A DNA stretch of 16,837 bases from JBCBSZ01 sp039197885 (GCA_039197885.1 JBCCTY010000061.1:1-16837), one strand, 5' to 3'. Positions 6,632 through 14,683 are shown, numbered from the stretch's first letter. Program-made: numbers and translations. The notes: generated by a model not told the origin, from the sequence alone.

Positions 6632-7534
6632 TCAGGCCCGGGGGACCGACCGCACCTCGCCGCCGCCGTCGTGCTTGGCCTCGTACATGCCGCGGTCGGC
6701 CTCGGCCAGCGCGTCGTCGAGCACGACCTGACCGCCGCTCGACGGGCGGACCGTGTGCACGCCGATGCTCACGCCGAACGAGGCGGTGCGGCCGTCGGTC
6801 AGCTCGACGGGGTCGTCGAGCGACTCCACGATCCGATCGCCGATCTCGGTGGCGGTGTCCTCGCCACCCTGCACGATCACGACGAACTCGTCGCCACCGA
6901 ACCGGGCCACCGTGTCGTGCTCACGGACGACCGAGCGGAGCCGGTCGGCGACGGTCCGGAGCACCTCGTCGCCGGCCAGGTGGCCGAGCGTGTCGTTGAC
7001 CGCCTTGAAGCCGTCGAGGTCACAGAACAGCAGCGAGACGTCGGTCTCGGCCCGACGGGCGCGGGCCACGGCCTGGGCCCAGCGGTCGGCGAGCAGGTCG
7101 CGGGTCGGCAGCCCCGTGAGCTCGTCCCGGGTGCTGCCGGCCGCCGCCTCGCCGAGGACCATCACGAGGTCGACCGCACCGTCGGCGTCGGCGCCGATCG
7201 GCATGAGGTGAGCTCGCTCGATCGCGAGGTGCGAGTCGTCGAGGTCGACGCGCACCAGCGAACGGCTCGCGGCGACCTCTTCGACACCGGCGATCAGGCG
7301 GTGGGCGAGCGGCGGGGGGAGGAGGCGCTCGATGCGAGAACCGGGTCCGTCTCCGTCATCGGGCAGGTCGAGCGACATGCGGTCGGCGATCGCCTCGACG
7401 CGGACCACGCCGTCACCGTCGAAGCGGAGGAGGACGAGCGGGAGCAGGCCGTCGCGAACCACCGAGTCGTACCCGATCGCGTTCGCCGGCGGCACCGGCG
7501 TGCTGCTGATCTCCACCGCACTGTTCGCGTCCAC
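6632..7534 (-). CDS. Diguanylate cyclase with degenerate PAS-like sensor
   Basis: A 300-residue soluble GGDEF protein that should make cyclic di-GMP from two GTP. The C-terminal GGDEF domain (about 135-292) has DELTGLPTRD at its start, the metal-binding FCDLDGFKAVND segment, an intact active-site GGDEF (213-217) and an inhibitory RxxD I-site (R204-D207) five residues upstream. It is therefore probably active and product-inhibited. Residues 1-130 have no membrane helix; the pattern 'SRIERLLPPPLAHRLIAGVEEVAASRS' suggests a diverged PAS domain, a weak inference. GTG at 7534 is chosen because GGTGGAGG stands about 6 nt upstream; a GTG at 7558 is also in frame but has no ribosome-binding site. No EAL partner lies in the window. 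Confidence 0.88.
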   Translation of the reverse strand: MDANSAVEISSTPVPPANAIGYDSVVRDGLLPLVLLRFDGDGVVRVEAIADRMSLDLPDDGDGPGSRIERLLPPPLAHRLIAGVEEVAASRSLVRVDLDDSHLAIERAHLMPIGADADGAVDLVMVLGEAAAGSTRDELTGLPTRDLLADRWAQAVARARRAETDVSLLFCDLDGFKAVNDTLGHLAGDEVLRTVADRLRSVVREHDTVARFGGDEFVVIVQGGEDTATEIGDRIVESLDDPVELTDGRTASFGVSIGVHTVRPSSGGQVVLDDALAEADRGMYEAKHDGGGEVRSVPRA

Positions 7535-7551
7535 GAGGCCTCCACCTGCTG

Positions 7552-7580
7552 AAACCACTCTACGTGGTGGCTAAACCACT
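7552..7580. promoter_or_regulatory. Phased ACCAC/GTGGT half-sites upstream of the cyclase gene
   Basis: AAACCACT occurs at 7552-7559 and again at 7573-7580, exactly 21 bp apart, and an inverted copy GTGGT (7564-7568) lies between them. The three five-base half-sites are thus centred about 10 and 11 bp apart, on the same face of the helix. They sit 18-46 bp upstream of the preferred cyclase start and about 120 bp upstream of the sugar dehydrogenase gene on the other strand. This layout suits cooperative binding by a regulator. The alternative pairings could also form two competing small hairpins in RNA. Confidence 0.45.
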
Positions 7581-7701
7581 GGAGGCCGGATCCTTCGACA
7601 ACAGCCGGACAACGCCCCTCACGCGCCGTCCCCGACGCGCCGACCCTGGTGGGCGCCTGCGTGCCTCTGCGGGGTCCGTGGGCCGTAGCCTCGGGCCCGT
7701 C

Positions 7702-8916
7702 ATGCGACGACCACTCCGGCTCCTGGTCCTGCTCGCGCTCACCGTGGCGGCGTGCGGTGCGGACTCGTCCTCCCCCGCCGCGCCGCCGGAGACGACGATC
7801 CCGCTCGAGGAGCGGCCCGAGTACATCCGCTCGAACGAACCGTGTTCGCCGCCTCCCGAGCACGCGATCACCGAGACCCCCGTCTCCGAGGCGCCCTTCG
7901 CCCTCGAGTTCGAGACCGAGGTGCCCGAGTCGGCGATCATCGCCTTCGCACCGGACGGCCGGGCCTACATCGGCCAGCGGACGGGCCAGATCCACCTGTG
8001 GACCGGCGCCGGGACCCCCGTCGTGGCCCTCGACCTGTCGGCTCGGACGAGCGCCGAGAACGACCAGGGCCTCCTCGGCCTCACGGTCTCGCCCGACGGC
8101 GAGTGGCTCTACGTCAACCACACCCTCGACACCGGGCCGAGCCGGATCATCGCGTTCCCGCTCGTCGACGGCATCCCCCGCGAGGAGGGGTCGTCGGTCA
8201 TCCTCACGCTCGACCAGCCCTCCCGCCTCCACAACGGTGGCGACCTGGTGTTCGGGCCCGACGGGATGCTCTATGCGTCCTTCGGTGACGGTGGTGGCCT
8301 CGGCGACCGCTTCTACAACGGCCAGGACCTGACCTCGGCGCTCGGCGCGGTGATCCGCATCCAACCGCGGCCCGGTGAGTCCCCGGCCTTCGTCGTTCCC
8401 GACGACAACCCCTTCGTCGACGACCCCGTCGCCGATCCGATGATCTGGGTCAACGGCATCCGCAACCCGTTCCGCTTTTCCTTCGACGGTGACGATCTCT
8501 GGCTCGCCGATCTCGGGCAGCAGTGCGTCGAGGAGATCAACGTGCTCTCCCCCGACGAGGCCGGCGCCAACCTCGGGTGGAACGTCTGGGAGGGTGACCA
8601 GCCCTTCGTCGGAGAGCTCGCCGAGGGCCAGGTCCATCGCGAGCCCGACTTCACCTACTGGCACAACCAGGGGTGGTGTGCGGTCGTGGGCGGCCACGTC
8701 TACCGAGGCGCGGCGATGCCGGACCTCGTGGGTTCCTACGTGTTCACCGACTTCTGCAAGGGCCAGCTCGTCATCGCCTCGCCGGACTTCTCCGAGGTCC
8801 GGGCGACGGGCATCTCCATCGAGCAGGCCGTCGACCTCTCGGTCGACCCCGACGGCGAGCTGTACCTCGTGTCGCTCGGTGGGACGATTCACCGGGTCGT
8901 GCCCGCCACGTCGTGA
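7702..8916 (+). CDS. Lipoprotein sugar dehydrogenase, glucose/sorbosone (PQQ) family
   Basis: A 404-residue predicted lipoprotein: MRRPLRLLVLLALTVAAC with the lipobox VAAC and Cys18, then a short disordered linker. From about residue 65 to the end it matches the glucose/sorbosone dehydrogenase beta-propeller family, which oxidises aldoses with PQQ outside the cytoplasm. Supporting motifs are AFAPDGRAYIGQRTGQI (about 81-97), DQGLLGL (121-127), RLHNGGDLVFGPDGMLYASFGDGG (165-188) with H167 in the place of the catalytic base, GIRNPFRFSFD (242-252) with R244 in the PQQ-contacting position, WLADLGQ and NLGWNVWEG. ATG at 7702 starts the signal peptide; the frame is open upstream but holds no signal sequence there. 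No PQQ synthesis genes are nearby, so PQQ use is inferred from the family. It is followed 51 bp later by the MATE gene on the same strand. Confidence 0.88.
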   Translation: MRRPLRLLVLLALTVAACGADSSSPAAPPETTIPLEERPEYIRSNEPCSPPPEHAITETPVSEAPFALEFETEVPESAIIAFAPDGRAYIGQRTGQIHLWTGAGTPVVALDLSARTSAENDQGLLGLTVSPDGEWLYVNHTLDTGPSRIIAFPLVDGIPREEGSSVILTLDQPSRLHNGGDLVFGPDGMLYASFGDGGGLGDRFYNGQDLTSALGAVIRIQPRPGESPAFVVPDDNPFVDDPVADPMIWVNGIRNPFRFSFDGDDLWLADLGQQCVEEINVLSPDEAGANLGWNVWEGDQPFVGELAEGQVHREPDFTYWHNQGWCAVVGGHVYRGAAMPDLVGSYVFTDFCKGQLVIASPDFSEVRATGISIEQAVDLSVDPDGELYLVSLGGTIHRVVPATS

Positions 8917-8967
8917 TGCGTCCGGTCCGGCGGTGAGGGCGCCGCCGTCGCCGGTCGGTCGTCCACG

Positions 8968-10290
8968 GTGATCGCCCGACGATCGCCGTGGGACCGCGAG
9001 ATCGCCCGCCTGGCCGTACCGGCCGTCGGAGCGCTGGTCGCCGAGCCGCTGTACCTCCTCACCGACACCGCCATCGTCGGCCGCATCGGCACCGCTGAGC
9101 TGGGCGGGCTGGCGGTGGCGAACGCCGTCCTCCTGACCGCCTACGCGCTCTCGATCTTCCTCGCCTACGGCACGACGGCTGCCGTCGCCCGTCGGGCAGG
9201 AGGTGGCGATCTCGCCGGCGCCGCCCATCACGGCGTCCAGGCGTTGTGGTTCGGGCTCGCGCTCGGCACGGCGCTCGCGTGCGTCGGTGCCGTCGTGGCC
9301 GAGCCGCTCGTCGACGCCATCGGCGCAGAGGAGGAGGTCCGGCCGTTCGCGCTCACCTACCTGCGGATCTCCTTGCTGTCGCTGCCCGCTGTCCTCGCCG
9401 TGCTCGCCGGGACCGGGTACCTCCGCGGTCTCCAGGACGCACGACTGCCACTCATCGTCGCCGTCTCGACCGCGCTCCTCAACCTCGTCGTCGAGCTGAT
9501 CCTGGTCTTCCCGCTCGAACTCGGCGTCGCCGGATCGGCCTGGTCGACGGTGCTCGCGACCTGGGTCGCGGCCGCCGTCTACGTCCGGGTCGCGGCCCGC
9601 TCGGCCAGGGCGCACGGCGCGACCATCCGACCCGACCTCAGGACGCTCCGCGACCACGCGGGCGCGGGCGCCCACCTCGTCGTGCGTACCGCTGCGCTCC
9701 GGGCTGCGTTCCTGCTCGCGACCGTCATCGCCGCTCGCATGGGCACCACCGAGCTCGCCGCGCACGAGATCGGCTTCCAGGTCTGGGTGCTGCTCGCCCT
9801 GGGCCTCGACGCGCTCGCCGTCGCCGGCCAGTCCGTGGTGGGCTACCGCCTCGGTGCTGACGACGTGGCCGGAGCCAGGGCGGTCGCCCGGCGCCTCGTC
9901 GAGCTCGGCCTCGCCGGCGGGATGGTCGTCGGCGCCGTCGTCGTGCTGGTGCGCGCCCCGGTCGCCGGGATCTTCTCCACCGACGACGAGGTGGTGCGCC
10001 TCACGGCCTTCGTCCTGCTCATCGTCGGTGCGATGCAGGTGGTGAACGGCGTGGTGTTCGTGCTCGATGGCGTGTTGATCGGTGCCGGCGACCTGCCCTA
10101 CCTCGGACGGGCCATGGCGATCAGCGCAGCGGCCTTCGCTCCCCTGGCGGTGGCCGTCGGAGCCACGGGGGCGGGCATCGGCTGGCTCTGGGCCTCGCTC
10201 GCGGTGTTCCTCCTCGTGCGTGCCGCGACCTTGGCGTGGCGCTGGCGCGGCGAGGCGTGGTTGGTGCCCGGCGCACCCGTCCGGGGCTGA
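8968..10290 (+). CDS. MATE family efflux transporter (DinF-like)
   Basis: A 440-residue polytopic membrane protein with about twelve hydrophobic segments, the normal size for MATE exporters, which pump organic cations or drugs out using a Na+ or H+ gradient. The opening 'IARLAVPAVGALVAEPLYLLTDTAIVGRIGTAELGGLAVANAV' is typical of the family's first repeat, with TDTAIVGRIGT as its clearest signature. The second repeat starts near residue 235 with 'LVVRTAALRAAFLLATVIAARMGTTELAAHEI', including the conserved AAHEI. The pattern is closest to the DinF/NorM-like bacterial branch. The GTG start has no clear Shine-Dalgarno sequence. It lies 51 bp after the sugar dehydrogenase gene and may be cotranscribed. 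Its stop is only 7 bp from the end of the convergent sugar kinase gene. The exported substrate is unknown. Confidence 0.92.
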   Translation: MIARRSPWDREIARLAVPAVGALVAEPLYLLTDTAIVGRIGTAELGGLAVANAVLLTAYALSIFLAYGTTAAVARRAGGGDLAGAAHHGVQALWFGLALGTALACVGAVVAEPLVDAIGAEEEVRPFALTYLRISLLSLPAVLAVLAGTGYLRGLQDARLPLIVAVSTALLNLVVELILVFPLELGVAGSAWSTVLATWVAAAVYVRVAARSARAHGATIRPDLRTLRDHAGAGAHLVVRTAALRAAFLLATVIAARMGTTELAAHEIGFQVWVLLALGLDALAVAGQSVVGYRLGADDVAGARAVARRLVELGLAGGMVVGAVVVLVRAPVAGIFSTDDEVVRLTAFVLLIVGAMQVVNGVVFVLDGVLIGAGDLPYLGRAMAISAAAFAPLAVAVGATGAGIGWLWASLAVFLLVRAATLAWRWRGEAWLVPGAPVRG

Positions 10291-10297
10291 CGAGACA

Positions 10298-11224
10298 TCA
10301 GCCGTCGAGCTCGGCGCGCCGCGGCGGATCGGCACCGACCCGGCCCGACGTGATCGCCGCCACCCGTCCGGCGAAGGCGAGCGCGTCGACCCACTCCCGC
10401 TCGTCGAGCGCGCCGAGCGCGGGACGGGTCGTCGCCGCGTGCTCGCTGAGCCAGGTCAACAAGCCGCCCATGTAGGAGTCGCCGGCACCGACGGTGTCGA
10501 CGACCTCGACGGGCGTCGCCGGCACCTCGACCATGTGCTCGGGCGTGATCGCCACCGAGCCGTCGCCGCCGCGGGTCACCACGACGACGGCCGGCCCCCG
10601 TCGGATCCACGTCGCGGCGACCTCGAGCGGGTCGGCTCCGGGCTCGATCCAGCCGATGTCGGCCCGGCTCACCTTGACCAGGTCGGCCGCGGCCAGCCAC
10701 CGCTCGAGGTGGGGGGCGAGGCGTCCCGGTGAGCCGGCGATCGTCGGGCGCACGTTGGGGTCGAGCGTCACGAGCCGGCGGCCCCGGCTGCCCCGCATGA
10801 CCGCGCCGAGGACCTCGTCGGCGGGCGGCGCCAGGAGCGTGACCGAGCCGGCGAAGTGCACGACCTCGACGTCGTCGCCCAACTGGGCGTCCTCGGGGCG
10901 CAGCGCCCGGTCGGCCGTGCCGTGACCGTGGAACGAGAACCCCGGCTCGTGCCGGTCGTCGCCCGGCTCGACGACCGCGAGCGCCGTGGGCTCGTCACCG
11001 ATCGACACGTAGCGCTCGGCGACACCCGAGGCGCGGAGGTGCTCCCGCAGGAGGTCACCGAAGCGATCGGTCGAGACCCGACCGAGGAAGCCGGCGTCGG
11101 CGCCGAGCCGGGCCGCGGCGACGGCGACGTTCAGCGGTGAGCCCCCTGCCCGTGCCGACCACTCCTCCCCGGTGTCGTCCGACGGGAAGAGATCGATCAG
11201 CGCCTCACCGCAGGCGACGATCAC
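10298..11224 (-). CDS. PfkB-family carbohydrate kinase (fructokinase-like)
   Basis: A 308-residue ribokinase-like sugar kinase. It has the N-terminal MIVACGEALIDLFP strand, the PfkB signature 1 region AGGSPLNVAVAAARLG (about 26-41), FLGRVSTDRFGD (46-57) and the C-terminal signature DTVGAGDSY with the anion hole and catalytic base D249. These support ATP-dependent phosphorylation of a sugar or sugar-like alcohol; fructokinase is the closest look, but substrate within PfkB cannot be settled by eye. The GTG start at 11224 overlaps the serC TGA in a GTGA arrangement, so translation is probably coupled. Because it sits with serC and an oxidoreductase, a substrate other than fructose should be kept open. 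Confidence 0.9.
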   Translation of the reverse strand: MIVACGEALIDLFPSDDTGEEWSARAGGSPLNVAVAAARLGADAGFLGRVSTDRFGDLLREHLRASGVAERYVSIGDEPTALAVVEPGDDRHEPGFSFHGHGTADRALRPEDAQLGDDVEVVHFAGSVTLLAPPADEVLGAVMRGSRGRRLVTLDPNVRPTIAGSPGRLAPHLERWLAAADLVKVSRADIGWIEPGADPLEVAATWIRRGPAVVVVTRGGDGSVAITPEHMVEVPATPVEVVDTVGAGDSYMGGLLTWLSEHAATTRPALGALDEREWVDALAFAGRVAAITSGRVGADPPRRAELDG

Positions 11225-12366
11225 GCGACCTCCCCCTCACCGCTCCCGACCCGCTCGACCACCCAGTCGATGCAGGCCAGCAACGCCTCGACGTCGGCGA
11301 CCGGCACGGCCGGGAACGTGGCGATGCGGAGCTGGTTGCGGCCGAGCTTGCGGTAGGGCTCGACGTCGACCACCCCGTTGGCCCGCAAGACCTTCGCGAC
11401 CTCGGCGGCGTCGACGCCGTCGAAGTCGACGGTGCACACCACGATCGACCGGGCCGCCGGGTCATCGACGAACGGCGTCGCCACCGGGCTCGCCGCCGCC
11501 CAGTCGTAGATCGCCGCGGAGGTGGCGCGACAGCGCCGCTCGGCGAAGTCGAGCCCGCCCTCGCCGTTGAGCCAGTCGACCTGCTCGGCGGCGAGGAAGA
11601 TGGTGGCGAGCGCCGGCGTGTTGTAGGTCTGCTCCTTGCGGCTGTTGTCGAGGGCCGTGGCGAGGTCGATGCCGGTCGGGATCCAGCGATCGGACGCCCC
11701 GATGGCGCCGATGCGCTCGATCGCCGCCGGGGAGCAGGCTGCGAGCCAGAGTCCACCGTCGGAGGCCAGCACCTTCTGCGGAGCGAAGTAGTAGACGTCG
11801 ACCGCGGCGTGGTCCCACCGGGCGGCGCCGGCCACGGAGGTCGCATCGACGAGCACCAGCGAGCCGTCGTCGGCGCCGGTGGGCCGCTCGATCGGGTTCA
11901 TCACACCGGTGGAGGTCTCGTTGTGGGTGAGGCAGTAGGCGTCGACGCCCGCGAGGGCGCTCGGAGCACCGGAGCGACCGGGCTCGACCGAGATCACGTC
12001 GGGCTCGTCGAGGAACGGCGCCGCGGTGGTGGCCGCCGCGAACTTGCCGGAGAACTCCCCACAGGTCACGTGCTGGCTACGCCGCTCGACCAGCCCGAAG
12101 GTGGCGGCGTCCCAGAAGATCGTCGAACCGCCGTTCCCGAGCACGATCTCCCAGCTGTCGGGCAGCTCGAGCAGCTCGGTGAGCCCTCGACGGAGCCGGG
12201 CGACCTGGTCGCGAACGGTGGGCTGACGGTGGCTCGTGCCGAGGTAGGTGTCGGCGACGCCCGACAGCGCGTCGATGGCCGATCGACGGACCCTCGACGG
12301 GCCGGCGCCGAAGCGACCGTCGGCGGGGAGGAGGTCACGGGGGATCTGCGGCACGGCGTTCGTCAC
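11221..12366 (-). CDS. serC: Phosphoserine transaminase, mycobacterial type
   Basis: A 381-residue PLP enzyme of fold type I that converts 3-phosphohydroxypyruvate and glutamate to phosphoserine, the second step of serine synthesis, and may also act on the analogous 4-carbon compound in PLP synthesis. The sequence follows the mycobacterial SerC subtype closely: DGRFGAGPSRVR, FGL.E.RS.H.T.GEFS.KFA, AHNETSTGV-like LTHNETSTGV, the PLP-contacting Asp in VDATSVAGA, the Schiff-base lysine in YYFAPQKVLASDGGLWLA (K198), QTYNTPALAT, and VEPYRKLGRNQLRIA near the end. The GTG at 12366 gives a normal-length N-terminus; a GTG at 12399 is also possible and neither has a strong ribosome-binding site. It lies 61 bp after the oxidoreductase gene and overlaps the kinase gene by 4 nt. 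Confidence 0.93.
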   Translation of the reverse strand: MTNAVPQIPRDLLPADGRFGAGPSRVRRSAIDALSGVADTYLGTSHRQPTVRDQVARLRRGLTELLELPDSWEIVLGNGGSTIFWDAATFGLVERRSQHVTCGEFSGKFAAATTAAPFLDEPDVISVEPGRSGAPSALAGVDAYCLTHNETSTGVMNPIERPTGADDGSLVLVDATSVAGAARWDHAAVDVYYFAPQKVLASDGGLWLAACSPAAIERIGAIGASDRWIPTGIDLATALDNSRKEQTYNTPALATIFLAAEQVDWLNGEGGLDFAERRCRATSAAIYDWAAASPVATPFVDDPAARSIVVCTVDFDGVDAAEVAKVLRANGVVDVEPYRKLGRNQLRIATFPAVPVADVEALLACIDWVVERVGSGEGEVA

Positions 12367-12427
12367 GAGGGAAGGGTGGCAGCGAACCGGCCCGGGCACA
12401 ACGACCGGGCCGGAGGCCGCCGAGGGC

Positions 12428-13426
12428 TCAGGTCAGCCGATCGGCGCCGCGGACCGGGAGGCCGGCGGCCCGGTAGACGTCGTCGATCACCTGCATGTTG
12501 CGGACGGCATCGGCCGCGTCGGTGACGACGGGCGGGCCGCCGCGCACGGCGGCGACGAACGCGTCGAGCTGGTGGGCGTAGGAGGTCGTGTGGGCGACGG
12601 TCTCGGATCGCCGCGCACCGTCGATCTCGACCACGAGCTCGTGGCCGGCCTGCGGCGCGAGCGGGTTCTGGACGACCATGCGACCGGCGTCGCCCTCGAC
12701 CACGAGCTCGATGTGGGTGTCGACCTCCTCCATCCCGGTCACGATCGTCGCGTCCACACCGTCGGGGAACCGGAGCTCGGCGTCGAGGCGGACGTCGACG
12801 TCGGGCTCACCGGTCTCGGCGGTCGCCGACAGGACCTCCGGCTCGCCGTCGGCGATCGCCCGCACCCACTGGACGGGGTAGCAGCCGAGATCCATCAGGG
12901 CGCCACCACCCAGCTCGAGGCGGTGGCGGATGTCGGAGCGGTCCGTGATCGGGACGGTGAACGTGGCGGTCGCCCGACGGATCGTGCCGAGCTCGCCGGA
13001 GCGGACGACCTCGATCAGACGATCGGCGAGGGGGTGGTAGCGCCAGTGGAAGGCCTCGCAGAGGACGAGGTCGGTGTCGGCGCCGGCGCGAGCCATCTCG
13101 GCCGCCTCCGCGGCGTTGTTGGCGAACGGTTTCTCGCACAGGACGTGCTTGCCGGCCTCGAGGGCGGCGATCGTCCACTCCCGGTGTTCCGACGCAGGGA
13201 GCGCGACGTAGACGGCATCGACGTCGGGGTGCCCGACGACCGCGGCGTAGTCGTCGACGACATTGGGGATGCCGTGCTCGGCGGCGAAGGACCGGGCCCG
13301 CGCCGGGTCACGGGCGGCGACGACGCCGACCGTCACGTCGTCGCGCTCGGCGGCGGGCTCCAGCAGCGCTGGCGGGGTGATGCGAGCGGCACCGAGCGTG
13401 CCGAAGCGGAGGACGGGCGACGTCAT
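12428..13426 (-). CDS. Gfo/Idh/MocA family NAD(P)-dependent oxidoreductase
   Basis: A 332-residue soluble oxidoreductase with an N-terminal Rossmann domain (FGTLGAARI, residues 8-16, with a modified GxGxxA turn) and the family motif EKPF (98-101), whose lysine acts in catalysis. The C-terminal half has the substrate-domain markers FHWRYHPL, GGGALMDLGCYPVQWVRAI and a closing helix 'YAHQLDAFVAAVRGG'. The HWRYHP and LMDLGCYPV motifs put it near D-xylose 1-dehydrogenase and dihydrodiol dehydrogenase-like members, so a sugar or polyol substrate is likely but not proven. ATG at 13426 is preceded by no clear Shine-Dalgarno sequence. It is probably the first gene of a unit with serC and the kinase gene. 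A TAGCGT hexamer ending 8 nt before the ATG could be a -10 element. Confidence 0.9.
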   Translation of the reverse strand: MTSPVLRFGTLGAARITPPALLEPAAERDDVTVGVVAARDPARARSFAAEHGIPNVVDDYAAVVGHPDVDAVYVALPASEHREWTIAALEAGKHVLCEKPFANNAAEAAEMARAGADTDLVLCEAFHWRYHPLADRLIEVVRSGELGTIRRATATFTVPITDRSDIRHRLELGGGALMDLGCYPVQWVRAIADGEPEVLSATAETGEPDVDVRLDAELRFPDGVDATIVTGMEEVDTHIELVVEGDAGRMVVQNPLAPQAGHELVVEIDGARRSETVAHTTSYAHQLDAFVAAVRGGPPVVTDAADAVRNMQVIDDVYRAAGLPVRGADRLT

Positions 13427-13472
13427 GGTCGGCGACGCTAGTGGGAGGCTTGGCGTCGACCTCGGAGACCGG

Positions 13473-13682
13473 TCAGCGCTGGGCAGGCTGGGGCACGATG
13501 CGGTCGCGCACGAGGCTGACGAACACCCCGAAGAGGAACGACCCGGCGACGAGACCGACGCCGAACACGAGCGGCCCCGGACCGAACGCCATCGACTCCA
13601 GCACGGCCATGAGAGCGAACCAGCCCAGGCTGAAGCCCGCGGTGAGCACCACGATCACCACCAGACCCAGACCGCCGCGCAT
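13473..13682 (-). CDS. Small two-helix membrane protein, function unknown
   Basis: A 69-residue protein with two hydrophobic segments (about 4-29 and 34-60) split by a short loop with Glu and Pro (LESMAFGPGP), and a basic tail (VRDRIVPQPAQR), so both ends are likely on the same side with the C-terminus cytoplasmic. A strong promoter-like sequence lies directly upstream and fits a leaderless start at this ATG, which is the best support that the gene is real. It lies between the batA-like gene and the Gfo/Idh gene on the same strand. No family is recognised. Confidence 0.65.
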   Translation of the reverse strand: MRGGLGLVVIVVLTAGFSLGWFALMAVLESMAFGPGPLVFGVGLVAGSFLFGVFVSLVRDRIVPQPAQR

Positions 13683-13688
13683 GCCCGC

Positions 13689-13717
13689 AGTGTAGAGAGG
13701 CAGACCACGACGATCAA
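13689..13717 (-). promoter_or_regulatory. Sigma-70-like promoter giving a leaderless mRNA
   Basis: On the minus strand TTGATC (13712-13717), a 17-bp spacer and TACACT (13689-13694) match the -35/-10 consensus well. Six bases (GCGGGC) then lead straight to the ATG at 13682, so the A of the ATG is at the expected +1. No Shine-Dalgarno sequence is present or possible. The promoter would serve the 69-residue membrane protein and perhaps the Gfo/Idh-serC-kinase genes beyond it. Confidence 0.7.
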
Positions 13718-13735
13718 CACTCTCCGCGTTCGCTC

Positions 13736-14683
13736 TCAGGGGATGCGGGCGAACCAGCGGATCGACCCCAGCGCGGCGAGTCCGGCGACGACGAGCCCGC
13801 CGACCACGAACCAGCGGCCGATCTCACGCGCCTCGGTGCGGCGACCGACCGACGAACCGAGGTCGTCGAAGGCGTCGCGCAGCTCGTCGAAGGTCAACGC
13901 CTCGAAGAACGCTCCTTCGCCACGCTCGGCGATGGCCTCGAGCGCACGGGCGTTGACCGGCACCGGCTCCTGGCTCCCGTCGGGCAACGTCACGATGCCG
14001 TCCTCGGTGCCGAAGGCGATGGTCGACACCGCGACCCCGGCGTCGGTCGCGGCATCGACGGCCTGCTCGTCGGGGCGGCCCTGCGTCGTCTCGCCGTCGG
14101 ACAGCACGACGATCGTCGCCGGGACCTCCTCCTCTGTCGCCTCGCGCAGCTCCTCGACCATCCCGAGGCCGGTGAACACGGCCTCGCCGATGGCCGTCCC
14201 CTCGCCCAGCCCGAGGCCTGACACGGCGGCGGCCACGAGCTCGTGGTCGCGGGTCGGCGACAGGACCGACACCGCGGTGCCGGAGAAGGACACCAGGCCG
14301 ACCCGGACCTCGTCGGGCAGCTCGTCGAGGAACACCGTGGCCGCGTCCTTGGCGGCCGACAGACGGTCGGGATCGACGTCGGTCGCTCCCATCGACAACG
14401 ACGTGTCGATCGCGAGGATCACGGTCGACCGGTCGTCGGGCACCGTGCGATCGAGCGAGGGCCGGGCCAGACCGACCGCCAGCGCGGTGAGCGCGACGCA
14501 CAGCAGCACCGCAGGGACGTGGCGACGCCAGCCCGGCCGGTCGGGCACGACGTCGTCGAGCAGCTGGAGGTCGGCCAGACGGATCGCGTAGCCGCGCCGT
14601 TGGCGCTGGGCGACCACGTAGACGAGCCCGACGAGCAGCGGGACGGCGAGCAGGAGCAGCCACCAGGGCGACAGGAAGCTCAC
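13736..14683 (-). CDS. BatA-like VWA-domain membrane protein
   Basis: A 315-residue inner-membrane protein with two N-terminal helices (about 7-24 and 57-74), a VWA domain (about 86-270) and a C-terminal helix (about 289-307). The metal site is intact: DTSLS (D93, S95, S97), T163 in EGTAIG, and D196 in LSDGETT, so it should bind a divalent ion and a protein ligand. This is the BatA/aerotolerance architecture and the usual partner of MoxR ATPases, thought to help assemble or stress-protect envelope proteins. The GTG start lies 2 nt after the DUF58 stop with AGGTAG close before it, so coupling is likely. The next gene downstream has its own promoter. Confidence 0.9.
   Translation of the reverse strand: MSFLSPWWLLLLAVPLLVGLVYVVAQRQRRGYAIRLADLQLLDDVVPDRPGWRRHVPAVLLCVALTALAVGLARPSLDRTVPDDRSTVILAIDTSLSMGATDVDPDRLSAAKDAATVFLDELPDEVRVGLVSFSGTAVSVLSPTRDHELVAAAVSGLGLGEGTAIGEAVFTGLGMVEELREATEEEVPATIVVLSDGETTQGRPDEQAVDAATDAGVAVSTIAFGTEDGIVTLPDGSQEPVPVNARALEAIAERGEGAFFEALTFDELRDAFDDLGSSVGRRTEAREIGRWFVVGGLVVAGLAALGSIRWFARIP

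Noticed and set aside
8931..8950. GGCGG/CCGCC inverted repeat after the sugar dehydrogenase gene
   Set aside because: Only 5-bp arms in a very GC-rich spacer, no U-tract; likely chance.
7294..10335. A 1013-codon open frame on the minus strand across the sugar dehydrogenase and MATE genes
   Set aside because: Low-complexity Glu/Gly/Arg/Asp/His-rich product with no domains; the plus-strand genes have strong family motifs and a signal peptide.
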